A stretch of DNA of 64,000 nucleotides from NCBI RefSeq assembly GCF_003268775.1, contig NZ_QLSU01000001.1, forward strand, positions 62,001 through 126,000, given 5' to 3'. Position numbers and translations under genes: made by a program. Source of the stretch: Paraburkholderia unamae. GTDB taxonomy: Bacteria; Pseudomonadota; Gammaproteobacteria; Burkholderiales; Burkholderiaceae. Under the pieces are notes generated by a model, which saw only the letters and a list, made by a program, of their open reading frames with translations, searched no databases and was not told where the DNA came from. Shown piece by piece: positions 46,238 to 55,700 of this stretch; position 1 is the first letter of the stretch; each line of letters opens with the position of its first letter.

Positions 46238-46930
46238 ATGAAGACGAACCGCTTCAACGACGTTGCATCTTTCGAACGTGTCACTCCTGAGCAAATCGAG
46301 CGTGCCCGTGAATTCCAGTCCGCCGTCCTTTGCGACGTAGCGGGCCGACGCGGTGCCTTGCACGGCGACATCCAGCCACTCGTGCCGAGCATGGTCGTCG
46401 CGGGGCCGGCGTTCCCGGTCGAAGTTCGCCCCGGCGACAATCTCATGTTCCACGTGGCGCTCGCGCTGGCCAAACCCGGTGACGTCATCGTCGTGGACGG
46501 CAAGGGTTACCAGTCGAGCGCGCTCTTTGGCGAGTTGATGGTGTCACAGGCAGTCGCTGCAAAGCTGGGTGGTTTGGTCGTAGATGGTGCTGCCCGCGAT
46601 ATCGCAACGCTGCGCGAAAGCCCAATGCCGATTTTCGCGAATGGTCGCAATCCGGCTGGCCCGACGAAGGGTCTCGATGGCCGTATCGGCATGCCGGTCT
46701 CGATTGGTGGCGTATCGGTAGAGCCGGGTGACCTGGTCATCGGCGATTGTGACGGTGTCGTTGTGATTCCACGCGCTGATGTGGACCAGGTTCTGAAGGC
46801 GGCTGAAAAGAAGCTGGCCGCTGAAGCGCAGCGCCTCGACGAAATCCGCGACGGAATTCTCGTGTCGCCGTGGCTGGACGCCGCATTGCGTGCGGCTGGC
46901 GTCATTGGCGCCGACGAAACGCTCGAATAA
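46238..46930 (+). CDS. RraA-like family protein (probable hydroxy-oxoacid aldolase/decarboxylase)
   Basis: The 230-residue protein starts MKTNRFNDVASFERVTPEQI. The RraA/HMG-CHA aldolase fold is seen in PGDNLMFHVALALAKPGDVIVVDGKG, GELMVSQAVAAKLGGLVVDGAARD (with the catalytic Arg-Asp) and PGDLVIGDCDGVVVIPRA. In a catabolic operon with a dehydrogenase it is more likely a class II pyruvate aldolase or oxaloacetate decarboxylase (metal-dependent) than the RNase E regulator RraA. The C-terminal helix of ~40 residues suggests the longer aldolase-type subgroup. Confidence 0.82.
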   Translation: MKTNRFNDVASFERVTPEQIERAREFQSAVLCDVAGRRGALHGDIQPLVPSMVVAGPAFPVEVRPGDNLMFHVALALAKPGDVIVVDGKGYQSSALFGELMVSQAVAAKLGGLVVDGAARDIATLRESPMPIFANGRNPAGPTKGLDGRIGMPVSIGGVSVEPGDLVIGDCDGVVVIPRADVDQVLKAAEKKLAAEAQRLDEIRDGILVSPWLDAALRAAGVIGADETLE

Positions 46931-47194
46931 GCGCTCCGCATCACAACCTGAATGCACGGACGCCTTGCTGCATCCTGTCTTGAACGACTCCAATCCCGGC
47001 TTGTGGCATTTGCGCGAGTCGGCCCCGGACAACTTTGATGGCAAAGCGAGGACAGATTTCGTTTGCGAGCCACCAATGCTGGTGGGTGGAGGCCGAGGCC
47101 GGCCTGCCCCACGGACGGCGGCTTCGCTCTGTGTGGATGTCAGGTTCGACATTCGTCGCCCGAGCACGCGCCGCTTCCGCGCGGCCTCCCGCTT

Positions 47195-47647
47195 TCACAA
47201 CGGAAGCGGCCGGTCCTGAAAAATGCTCTTCATCACGAGCGTCGACGTCAGCTTCAACACGGAAGGCAGCGCCGTCAAGCGGCGGTCGTAAAGCGCCTGA
47301 AACGCCTTCAGGTCGCGCGTGACGACATGCAGCATGTAGTCCGGCTCGCCGAAGAGGCGCTCGGCCCGTGTGATCTCCGGAATGCCGACGAGCGCGTCCT
47401 CAAACGACCGGATGCCTTCGCTACTGCTTTCACTCAAGGTCACGAAGACGATTGCGGAAAAATTCAGACCGACGGTCGCGGGGTCGATGGTGGCACGGTA
47501 GCCGTTGATGACCTGGGCACTCTCGAGCGCCCGCAGCCGTCGCTGGCACGGAGACAGGCTCAAACCCACGCGCTCGCTGAGCTCCGTGATTGAAAGTCGT
47601 CCATCTTGCTGAATCTCAGCAAGAATCTTGCGATCAAATGCGTCCAT
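47195..47647 (-). CDS. Lrp/AsnC-family transcriptional regulator
   Basis: The 150-residue protein starts MDAFDRKILAEIQQDGRLSI. The N-terminal helix-turn-helix is LTEL-type (SITELSERVGLSLSPCQRRLRALESAQVI), and the RAM domain follows (FVTLSESSSEGIRSFEDAL, MLHVVTRDLKAFQALYDRRL). It senses an amino acid. It diverges from a LysE-family exporter across 119 bases, a common pairing in which the Lrp protein activates amino acid export. The 264-base gap between it and the RraA gene (46931-47194) shows no gene. Confidence 0.92.
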   Translation of the reverse strand: MDAFDRKILAEIQQDGRLSITELSERVGLSLSPCQRRLRALESAQVINGYRATIDPATVGLNFSAIVFVTLSESSSEGIRSFEDALVGIPEITRAERLFGEPDYMLHVVTRDLKAFQALYDRRLTALPSVLKLTSTLVMKSIFQDRPLPL

Positions 47648-47766
47648 ACACGAAATACTAGCGCCAACCCGCCCCTACAGGCAAGAAATAGGGAGCACCT
47701 TCCAGGGCCAAAACCGTAACATCTCTCGCCTTGGGCGTGGACGCCCGCATAACCGGAAGTGGCGCA

Positions 47767-48393
47767 GTGGAAGCTAGTTTGTTGACGGCGTTTTGGGTCG
47801 TCTCGTTCTCGTTGGTCATGGTCCCAGGCGCGGACTGGGCTTACGCCATCTCGGCAGGTCTGCGCGGTCGCATGGTCGCGCCCGCAGTCGGCGGCATGTT
47901 GCTCGGCTACCTTGCGATCACGATAGTCGTAGCGGCAGGCATTGGAAAACTCGTCACGCGGGTTCCGTCCGTGCTGACGATTTTGACGGTCGTCGGTGGC
48001 GCCTATCTGCTCTGGCTGGGCATCAGGACGCTCATGCGCCCGCCCGAACTCTCCGCCGGTCAGGATGAAGCGCAGAAAAGCCCGTGGGGCTGGTCGATGC
48101 GCGGCTTTGCAATCAGCGGGCTGAACCCCAAGGCGCTCCTGCTGTTCGTCGCCCTCTTGCCACAGTTCGTGAGATCTCAAGCCGGATGGTCAGCCGCCGG
48201 TCAGATCGTGGCGCTGGGCTGTGTGCACATGGTCAACGTCGGCTCGGTCTATTCGGTCGTCGGCCTGGGCTCGAAGATTGTCCTGAGCACCCGCCCCAAA
48301 GCGGCGCGCAGGGTGAGTCAGCTCTCGGGGGCGGCCATGATTCTGGTTGCCATCCTCCTGTTTGCCGAACAGGTTTACGCCTTCACACGATAG
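47767..48393 (+). CDS. LysE-family amino acid exporter
   Basis: The 208-residue membrane protein probably starts at GTG 47767 (VEASLLTAFWVVSFSLVMVP) behind CCGGAAG; the longer TTG start at 47731 is less likely. Marks are MVPGADWAYAISAGLRGRMV and FAISGLNPKALLLFVALLPQF, with ~6 membrane segments. The classical TPGP motif is altered to VPGA. Its partner is the divergent Lrp-type regulator, so it probably relieves excess of the amino acid that Lrp senses. Confidence 0.88.
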   Translation: MEASLLTAFWVVSFSLVMVPGADWAYAISAGLRGRMVAPAVGGMLLGYLAITIVVAAGIGKLVTRVPSVLTILTVVGGAYLLWLGIRTLMRPPELSAGQDEAQKSPWGWSMRGFAISGLNPKALLLFVALLPQFVRSQAGWSAAGQIVALGCVHMVNVGSVYSVVGLGSKIVLSTRPKAARRVSQLSGAAMILVAILLFAEQVYAFTR

Positions 48394-48449
48394 CCCGCTC
48401 GCGGACGCTGATTCATTGCATTTCCCGGCGGCAAGACAAGTGAACCGGG

Positions 48450-48629
48450 TCACTGCGGGTCGGGATGCACCAGACCCGCCTCCGCGAAAATCAATTCGTA
48501 CTGCTCAACACCGACGACGTTGCGATACTCGCGCCTCATCAGGATGAGCGCCTGCGCCGTCCGGGAAATGACGCCGTAGGCTTCCAGCAGCTCTGCATGT
48601 TCCAGAGCCTCTCCCAAAGTCATGGCCAC
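48450..48629 (-). CDS. Small hypothetical protein (second of a tandem pair)
   Basis: The protein has 59 residues if initiated at GTG 48629, placed 5 bases after TAAGGAGA, or 57 from ATG 48623. It is acidic and helical (MTLGEALEHAELLEAYGVIS, then QALILMRREYRNVVGVEQY), ending LVHPDPQ. Codon positions look coding, and the ribosome site overlaps the stop of the preceding small gene, which argues for a real two-gene unit. I recognise no family. No signal peptide or membrane helix is seen. Confidence 0.55.
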   Translation of the reverse strand: MAMTLGEALEHAELLEAYGVISRTAQALILMRREYRNVVGVEQYELIFAEAGLVHPDPQ

Positions 48630-48639
48630 GTCCGTCTCC

Positions 48640-48816
48640 TTACTGCATTTGTACCGCGATCAAGTCATTGGCGAACGTGGGCCGCGCGCAGGCAAACTCC
48701 ATCAGGTCGAGGAAGCCGTTGCTTACCGCAAACGCTTCCAGCGCATCCTTGCCGCTATCAGCCTTGATGCGGCCGTAGCTTTCAACCATTTTCAGGTCGG
48801 TAATCAAGTACACCAT
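48640..48816 (-). CDS. Small hypothetical protein (first of a tandem pair)
   Basis: This is a 58-residue protein, MVYLITDLKMVESYGRIKAD and on to CARPTFANDLIAVQMQ, starting at ATG 48816 behind AAAGAGG. It reads as a compact alpha/beta sequence with one Cys. Its TAA is part of TAAGGAG, the ribosome site of the next small gene 10 bases on. The unit lies between lysE and the sensor-kinase operon, with its own promoter space at 48817-48953. No family was recognised. The tandem arrangement could fit a toxin-antitoxin pair or a small complex, without proof. Confidence 0.55.
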   Translation of the reverse strand: MVYLITDLKMVESYGRIKADSGKDALEAFAVSNGFLDLMEFACARPTFANDLIAVQMQ

Positions 48817-48953
48817 CTCAACCTCTTTCCGTCTGGGAATGCCTGCCGTGTTTGTCCTCTGAAGGATTGATTCGAAGCGTACGTAGCGTCGCTTAAATCC
48901 AGCTTAAGCAGCGCAACCAGAACGAAAGCTTTGTTGCGGACCGCGGGAGTGCC

Positions 48954-50141
48954 TCAATGAGCGCCACGCAGGCGGCCATCGAATCGACGAGAGACCGTCA
49001 ATTTCACCGAGAGCCCCGGATTGTTGTCCGCCAGGGTGAGCGTGCCCCGATGCAAGGTGGCTACACCCTTTACGAGCGCGAGCCCCAGACCTACACCAGG
49101 CGTCCCCCTGCTCGCATCGCCACGATAGAAGCGCTCGGTGACTTTCGCCTTTTCGGCCACGGGTACGCCCGGCCCGTCGTCCGCGACCTCGATCTCGATC
49201 AGTCCCTCGCGCTCGTTCACCGACACATGCACACGCGAATTTGCGTACTTCAGCCCGTTATCGATCAAGTTACCGATGGCTTGCGCAATCAGAAGCGGGT
49301 CCACAACGGCTTCGAGTTCGAGCGGACACGTTTGCGAGAGAACGATCGATCTAAGGTCTGCCAGCGGTTGGTAGAACTCCACGGCCTCCGCCGCGATTTC
49401 CGCCACATTGCTGGCGACAAAGCCTGACCTTCGCACCCCTGCATCGATTTCAGCGAGCCTCAGCAGCGCATTGAAGATGCCGATCACCCGGTCGATATCG
49501 GAAAGCGAGCTTTCCAGTCGCTCGAGGTTATCCGGATCGAGCTTGTTCTTCAGGTCGAAAACCATCACCTCCATCCGTGTGCGGAGTTCGGTGAGGGGCG
49601 TACGCAGATCATGAGCAATGGCGTTCGATGTGTTGCGAACGCTGTTTATCATTTCGACCAGCGCCTCCTGGGCTTCCTGCCGCCGCTCCACTTCCTCGTG
49701 CAAACGCGCATTGCGTTCCTGGAGCGCCTTTTGTAGTCGTCGCAATTTAACGTGCGTTCGCACGCGGGCGACGAGTTCCTCCATCTGCAACGGCTTGGTG
49801 ACATAGTCGACCGCGCCGACCTGGAAGCCCACGGTCTTGTCCTCGGTACGCGACAGCGAGGTCATGAAAATGACCGGAATATCCGATGTTTCGGGCCGTG
49901 CCTTCAAACGGCGGCAAACCTCGAACCCGTCCATGCCCGGCATCATCACGTCGAGCAGTATCAGGTCCGGACGGACGAGCGCCGCACGGTTCAAGGCTTC
50001 TTCGCCATCCCGGGCAATCGAAACTTGCAGGCCACTGCCCTCGAGGAAGTCGACTACGAGGCCCAGGTTGGGCGCCGTATCGTCGACCACCAGAACGACG
50101 GGCGGATTGCGTTCAAACTCATCCGACATATGCACTAACAT
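48954..50141 (-). CDS. Response regulator receiver-histidine kinase protein
   Basis: The protein has 395 residues from MLVHMSDEFERNPP; ATG 50141 overlaps the upstream stop, and ATG 50129 is an alternative. A receiver domain is at ~14-130 (LVVDDTAPN, phospho-Asp in LILLDVMMPGMDG, Lys in YVTKPLQ). A coiled coil follows (~135-165). The kinase has H-box NAIAHDLRTPLTEL, N-box NLIDNGLKYA, and G boxes ADDGPGVPV and GVGLGLALVKGV. The N-terminal receiver before a kinase suggests it passes signals within a phosphorelay. It is cytoplasmic. It is the last gene of the four-gene signalling operon. Confidence 0.9.
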   Translation of the reverse strand: MLVHMSDEFERNPPVVLVVDDTAPNLGLVVDFLEGSGLQVSIARDGEEALNRAALVRPDLILLDVMMPGMDGFEVCRRLKARPETSDIPVIFMTSLSRTEDKTVGFQVGAVDYVTKPLQMEELVARVRTHVKLRRLQKALQERNARLHEEVERRQEAQEALVEMINSVRNTSNAIAHDLRTPLTELRTRMEVMVFDLKNKLDPDNLERLESSLSDIDRVIGIFNALLRLAEIDAGVRRSGFVASNVAEIAAEAVEFYQPLADLRSIVLSQTCPLELEAVVDPLLIAQAIGNLIDNGLKYANSRVHVSVNEREGLIEIEVADDGPGVPVAEKAKVTERFYRGDASRGTPGVGLGLALVKGVATLHRGTLTLADNNPGLSVKLTVSRRFDGRLRGAH

Positions 50142-52792
50142 CCGTTCAAATGTTTCTCGATGAGCGACAGCAGTTCTCGAGACTCAAAGTTTTCCGCCAG
50201 GCGGCATACCGTGTCCGCCAGATCCTCATAGCGGGCGTCGCTTGCGCGCAGGGATTCCGTATGCCGGATGACCTCCCGCATCGACCCTCTCAGCGCGAGG
50301 TTGTGCAGCACCTCCATGCTCGCCCGTGGCGGCAGGACGAACGGCACTAACGCTTCCGCATGGGAAGGGCTTGAGCCGACCCGGAGCGGGCAAGCGGAAT
50401 CATGTGCCCCAACGGCATACACGCCGTCACAACGGACAAGGGCGAGACCCTCTTCGCGCGAAACTCGCCAATGACCGGCGTCATCCCTGGCTGACGGTTC
50501 CCGGAGCGGCTGCTCAACCAGCAAGTCAAACCAGAACCGGCTTCCTCGCGCATATTCGCTTTCGGCGCGAATCGCGCTACCCATCAGGCACGCCAGGTGC
50601 TGGCTGATCGAGAGCCCCAGGCCTATACCTGCGCTTCGCCGCTCGCTGTCGCCCGCCTGTTCAAATGGCTGGAAGATGCGCTCAAGATGGTCAGGCTTGA
50701 TGCCAAGCCCAGTATCGGCGACTTCAAATCTCAACACATTGCCTTTACGCATCTCGACCGAGAATTTCACTTCTCCGGCGTCGGTAAACTTCACGGCATT
50801 GGACAGCAGATTGAGCAGCACCTGTCGCAATCGCTTCTCGTCAATGCGAACGACCGCCGGAAGATCCGACGCAACGGCGCAATGCAGCGCGAGTCCTTTT
50901 TCGCGGGCCCGCACGCTCACCATGTCCGTCAGCATTTCGAGGAAGGGGGCAAGCAATACGTCGTTGGGTTCGAGGTCAAATCGACCGGCGCCGATGCGCG
51001 CGAAATCCAGCAAATCGTTAATCAAGGTAAGCAGATGCGAACCGCTTTGCTCAATCAGCGAGACTTGCGACTTCTGACGAATGGTCAGGTCGTCGTCACG
51101 CCGAAGAAGTTGGGCATAACCGAGAATGCAATTCAGCGGCGTGCGGAGTTCGTGGCTGATATTGGCCAAAAACTGGTCCTTCGCCCTGTTCGCGGATTCC
51201 GCCTCGTCGCGCGCGATGAGCACCGTTTCCTCTAGCGCCTTGCGCTCGGAAATATCCTGGAGAATGGCGATTGAGTGCTGCACCTGCTGGTTCGCGTCAC
51301 GCTGCATGGAGACGCAAACATTGACCCACACGCGCGACCCATCCTTGCGTACGAGGATTTTCTCCTCCGTGTAGTGGGAAAACGCGTTATCGAGCAATTT
51401 CTTGAACTGCGCAACGCTCCCCGAAACACTGCTTTTCTCCGTGACATCCATGAATGTCATCGAGAGCAGTTCATCGCGACTGTAGCCAACGATGTCGCAA
51501 TAGCGCTGGTTGACGATGAGAAACCGGCCATGTCTGTCGCAGTGGGTAATGCCGACCGCCGCGTTTTCAAAGGTGCCCCGGAAACGCTCCTCGCTGGCCC
51601 GCAGTGCAACTTCCGCGAACTTCAGGTCGGTAATGTCGACCATGGTGCCGCAGACGCGCGCCAACCGCCCATTGGCAATCTGCTTCGACGCGCCACGGGT
51701 CAAGACCCATCGATAGGTTCCGTCGCGGTGCCGCACGCGGTGTTCAATGCCAAAGGGCGCGCAAACGGCCGGTTCGCTCGTACACTGCCAAAGCGCAGCG
51801 CGAAGTCGCTCTCTGTCTTCCGGATGCACGCCCTCCATGGCGCGATCCAGACCAGGCGCAACCGGCCCTTCGGTGTATCCCAGCCACGCCAGGATGTTCC
51901 AGCACTTCAGCGACAGTTCGTGCCCGTCGTCGCCCGAAAGATCAATCGCCCACACGCCGACGTTCGAGCCGCGCATCGCGCCACCGAGCCGCTCATTTGT
52001 CTCTCGCAGGATCTCGGCTTGTGCCGCGCGCCGCGATTCGGTAGCGTCGCGAATCACGAACACCATGCCGATGACCTCGCCAGCGTCGTTGACGATCGGC
52101 GTTCCGCGATTCTCAACCGGCACCATACGCCCGGCTCGGCCTACGAGTGCCGTGCGCGGAGGAAACTTGATGACACCACCTTCACGCAAGACGGCGGCAA
52201 CGTCAAAGCCCAGTGGCGCTGCCGCATCCTCGTCGAATAGCCTGAGAACCGCTTCGAGCGGCTTGCCTGCCGCGTCGCTGCGCGACCATTCTGTCAACGA
52301 TTCGGCAACGGGATTCATCAGCGTGATTTCGCCCTTGAAGTCCGTCGCGATGACACCGTCACCGATGCTATCCAGCGTCACCGCGTAACGCTGTTCGCTT
52401 TCGCGCAAGCGGCGTTCTGCGTCGTGCTTGTATAGCGCCATCTCGACGACGGTTCGCAATTGCAGGTCGTCGAAGGGCTTCAATACGTAGCCGAACGGTT
52501 CCGTCACCGTGGCTCGCTGTACCGTTTCCTCGTCCGCATAGGCCGTTAGAAACACGACGGGCAAATTCAGCGATTCGTGCAAATGCCGCGCCGTGTCAAT
52601 CCCGTCGAGTTCGCCCTCGAGGCGCACATCCATCAAGACGAGATCAGGCCTTTCCCTGGCCGCGAGGGTGATCGCTTCTTCACCGGTGGCAACACTGCCT
52701 ATGACAACGTGCCCACATCGACTCATTTGCTGGGCAATGTCACGAGCGACGACCCGGTCGTCTTCAACAATCAGTATGCGCGCTGATGACAT
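50135..52792 (-). CDS. Receiver-PAS-PAS-PAS hybrid histidine kinase
   Basis: The 885-residue soluble protein starts MSSARILIVEDDRVVARDIA. The receiver is at ~5-120 (LVLMDVRLEGELDGI). PAS domains lie at ~130-260 (SIGDGVIATDFKGEITLMNP), ~270-395 (WLGYTEGPVAPGLDRAMEGVHPEDR) and ~405-525 (NAAVGITHCDRHGRFLIVN). HisKA follows with H-box FLANISHELRTPLNCILGYA, then HATPase (NLLSNAVKFTD, GIGLGLSISQ). A ~130-residue C-terminal helical module ends SLIEKHLNGC. It has no membrane segments, so the signal is cytoplasmic. Its start is 1 base after the giant kinase's stop, and its end overlaps the next gene. Confidence 0.92.
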   Translation of the reverse strand: MSSARILIVEDDRVVARDIAQQMSRCGHVVIGSVATGEEAITLAARERPDLVLMDVRLEGELDGIDTARHLHESLNLPVVFLTAYADEETVQRATVTEPFGYVLKPFDDLQLRTVVEMALYKHDAERRLRESEQRYAVTLDSIGDGVIATDFKGEITLMNPVAESLTEWSRSDAAGKPLEAVLRLFDEDAAAPLGFDVAAVLREGGVIKFPPRTALVGRAGRMVPVENRGTPIVNDAGEVIGMVFVIRDATESRRAAQAEILRETNERLGGAMRGSNVGVWAIDLSGDDGHELSLKCWNILAWLGYTEGPVAPGLDRAMEGVHPEDRERLRAALWQCTSEPAVCAPFGIEHRVRHRDGTYRWVLTRGASKQIANGRLARVCGTMVDITDLKFAEVALRASEERFRGTFENAAVGITHCDRHGRFLIVNQRYCDIVGYSRDELLSMTFMDVTEKSSVSGSVAQFKKLLDNAFSHYTEEKILVRKDGSRVWVNVCVSMQRDANQQVQHSIAILQDISERKALEETVLIARDEAESANRAKDQFLANISHELRTPLNCILGYAQLLRRDDDLTIRQKSQVSLIEQSGSHLLTLINDLLDFARIGAGRFDLEPNDVLLAPFLEMLTDMVSVRAREKGLALHCAVASDLPAVVRIDEKRLRQVLLNLLSNAVKFTDAGEVKFSVEMRKGNVLRFEVADTGLGIKPDHLERIFQPFEQAGDSERRSAGIGLGLSISQHLACLMGSAIRAESEYARGSRFWFDLLVEQPLREPSARDDAGHWRVSREEGLALVRCDGVYAVGAHDSACPLRVGSSPSHAEALVPFVLPPRASMEVLHNLALRGSMREVIRHTESLRASDARYEDLADTVCRLAENFESRELLSLIEKHLNGC

Positions 52793-52793
52793 G

Positions 52794-55700
52794 TTACTGG
52801 CCTTCCGCTTGTTGAAGTCCGAAGTGAATATCGAATGTCGTGCCGCCCCCGCGGCTCACCTCCACCGAGCCGTGCAGTTGCCTGGAGAGGTCAAACACAA
52901 GTTGCAGTCCGAGCGTTTCCGCACGTTCGAGCGAGAACGCCGGCGACAGACCCACACCGTCATCGGCGACACCAAGCCGGCACCGATTCTCTCCGACGGC
53001 GATCAATTCGACACGCAGCCGCCCGTTTCGACCGCTCGGGAAAGCATGCTTGAGCGCATTCGAAACCAGTTCGTTGACGATCATCCCGCATGCGATCGCG
53101 CGATTCATATCGAGCTGGACGTCGTCGACGACCACATCCAGACTGACGCTCGATTGACTCAGCTTGTAAATACGCGAGAGGTGGGCGCAAAGATTCCTGA
53201 TGTGAGGCGCCATGTCGATTCTCGCGAAGTTGCCTGCGCGATACAGATTCTCATGAACCATCGCCATCGAACGAACACGGTTTCGGCTCTCCTGAAACAG
53301 CTCGGCAACGACCTTGTCCTCGACGCGCGATGCCTGGAGGCTCAAGAGACTGCTAATCAGTTGCAGATTGTTTTTCACTCGATGGTGCACCTCGTGCAGC
53401 AGCGCGTCTTTCTCTTCGAGAAGCGCTTCGACCTGCTCCAGACTCGCATTCTCAATCGAAATCGCGGCCTGCGATGCCAGCAACTTCAGCACGGCCATTC
53501 GCGAAGGCGTGAACGCTCCGGGTGCGAGCTCGTTCTCCAGATACAGCGCCCCCACCAGCCTCGTTTGCTTGACGAGTGGCAGGCAGAGCACCGAACGCGA
53601 TTCCTTTGCGCTGAAATACTCGTCGGGCGCGAATGCATTTTCCGCAGTCGCATCGTCGACAAGCAACGTCTCGTGGGTGCGGAGACAGTAGTGAAGCATC
53701 GATAGCGGCACGGTTCGGGGCGAGGCGGTGCGCCGCTCCACGCGAACGTCACTTCCCTCAGTGGCCTCGGCTTCGATGTAGAGCTTCTCTTCATGCGGGA
53801 GGATGAGCAACGCGCGCCTCGCGCCCGTATGCTCGAGAACGATGGTCATGAGCGTGTTCATCAGGCGCTCGAGCACTCGCTCGCTCGATATTGCCTGCGA
53901 GGCTTTGACGACAGTTTCCATCTCCAGCTGATTTTCCAACGCCCCCACCACCGGAGTTCCTGGCTCCGTGACTCTGAGGTCAGGAAACTCTGCGTCCAGC
54001 ATTTCGACCTTGCCAAGCGCGCCCCAGTTGAGATAGGCAGACCGTGCACTGCGCAGGTAGACCGTTGCGATCGTCGCAAAGCCACGCTTCGCGTAGAACC
54101 GGCCGGCCATGTCGTTGGCGAGTCCTTCGAGATGGAGCAATCGGCTGTTTCGCGCACATTCGATCGCTCGCTCGTATTGCCGCATCGCTTCGAATGCATT
54201 GCCGCTTACGCGCGCAATTTCCGCGTCGACCAGCGCTTCGCGCGCGCCGAAGCTGGCCGGATTGGACTGTGCCCATCCGCGGACCTTGCTCACGTGCCCG
54301 GCCAGTTCCGCGTCCATCAGGACGTCAGATTGTGAGGAAACCGCATCTTTTTCGCGGAGGCAGGTTAGCGCCGAAAAGAAGTGGTACACGGCGATTTCCT
54401 GATGCCCCCATGTGGTCCACAACAGCGGAGCAGCCTTCCTGCCAGCCTCCAATGCGCCCGCTGTGTCGCCCGCAAGATATCGCGCTTCCTGCTTGCGAAT
54501 CCAGTGCCAGCATGCGGCAATATCAAGCGAACGATTGCCCTCGAAATGCTGCTCCAAAGCCTGCGCGCTCGGATAGTCCGCATCGGGCGAGCCAAACCAG
54601 GGCGCGCCGCCCCGCGCTTCGCGAATCAGTGCGAGCTGCGAATTGATGATGTCGACAATGAGCCCGAACCCCGCGGCTCGCACGATGCGCAAACGCTCGA
54701 CAGCCTGCGATTCGATTTCGGCCAGCGGCGCGGACGCAGCAAGAAGCGTCGTGACCAGGCAGCAACTGGAGAATCCGATATAGGTGATGTCGCCGCATTG
54801 CGTTGCCACCTCGAATGCGCGGCGTAGCAGCGGTATGCCGGCCTGAATCGGCTGCGTCCATGGCATGACGTGATACGCGAAACACATGTAGACGCGTGCG
54901 CGGAATCGATCAAGCCCCTTTTCGTCGACGAGCGCCATCCCGAGTTTGCCGAACTCGTAGGCGGCCACGTAGTCGCCGAAGAATGGGCCGACCGCCATGC
55001 CGAGATACGCAAACCCCAATGAAGAGGCGTCGGCATTGCCGTGCGCGATGCTCAGGTTGCCCATGCGCGTCAATATCAGGCACACCAGATTCTCGTCGGT
55101 GAAAAACGCGGGAGGCAAGGTCGCTGTGAATACGTTCAGCGTGGCTTCCACGGTTTCGTCATCGAGCAGCCGGTTATCGCGCAAAGCGGCAATCGAGCCG
55201 CCTTTCACCTTGCCAGCCAGATTCTGGTACTCCCTGTCGACCGCATCACGGTCCGGGTGAGCCACCCAATCAATGTCGACTTCGCGAAGATAGCGCAGGC
55301 AAATATCCACCGCCGCAGCCATCTGGTCCAAAGCGGTGTGCAACGTTATCCGGAGAAAGGCCACTGCGGCCTTGTCCGGTACGCTGCCGGCGAAGCTTTC
55401 GAGCCTGCGCAGGCGCTCGTCGGCGAGCAATGGATTGCCGGAAAGAAACGTGCACTCGGCAAGCAGAAGTTCGAGGCCGAACTTCTCGGCGTAATGGGTC
55501 GTCCACGCCTCTTCGCCAAGAATCCCGCTTCCCACGTCGAGATAATTCAGCGCCGTGCCGTACGCCGCGGCGGCTCTCGCGCGACGGCCCGCGCGCAGGT
55601 TCAGCAGCGCGACGCGCGTCCTCATCTGCGCATCGCCGATGGCGTGGAGCGCCCGGTTGTACTGGCTAACGACCTCGAAAATGTTGCGTTCGAGATTCGG

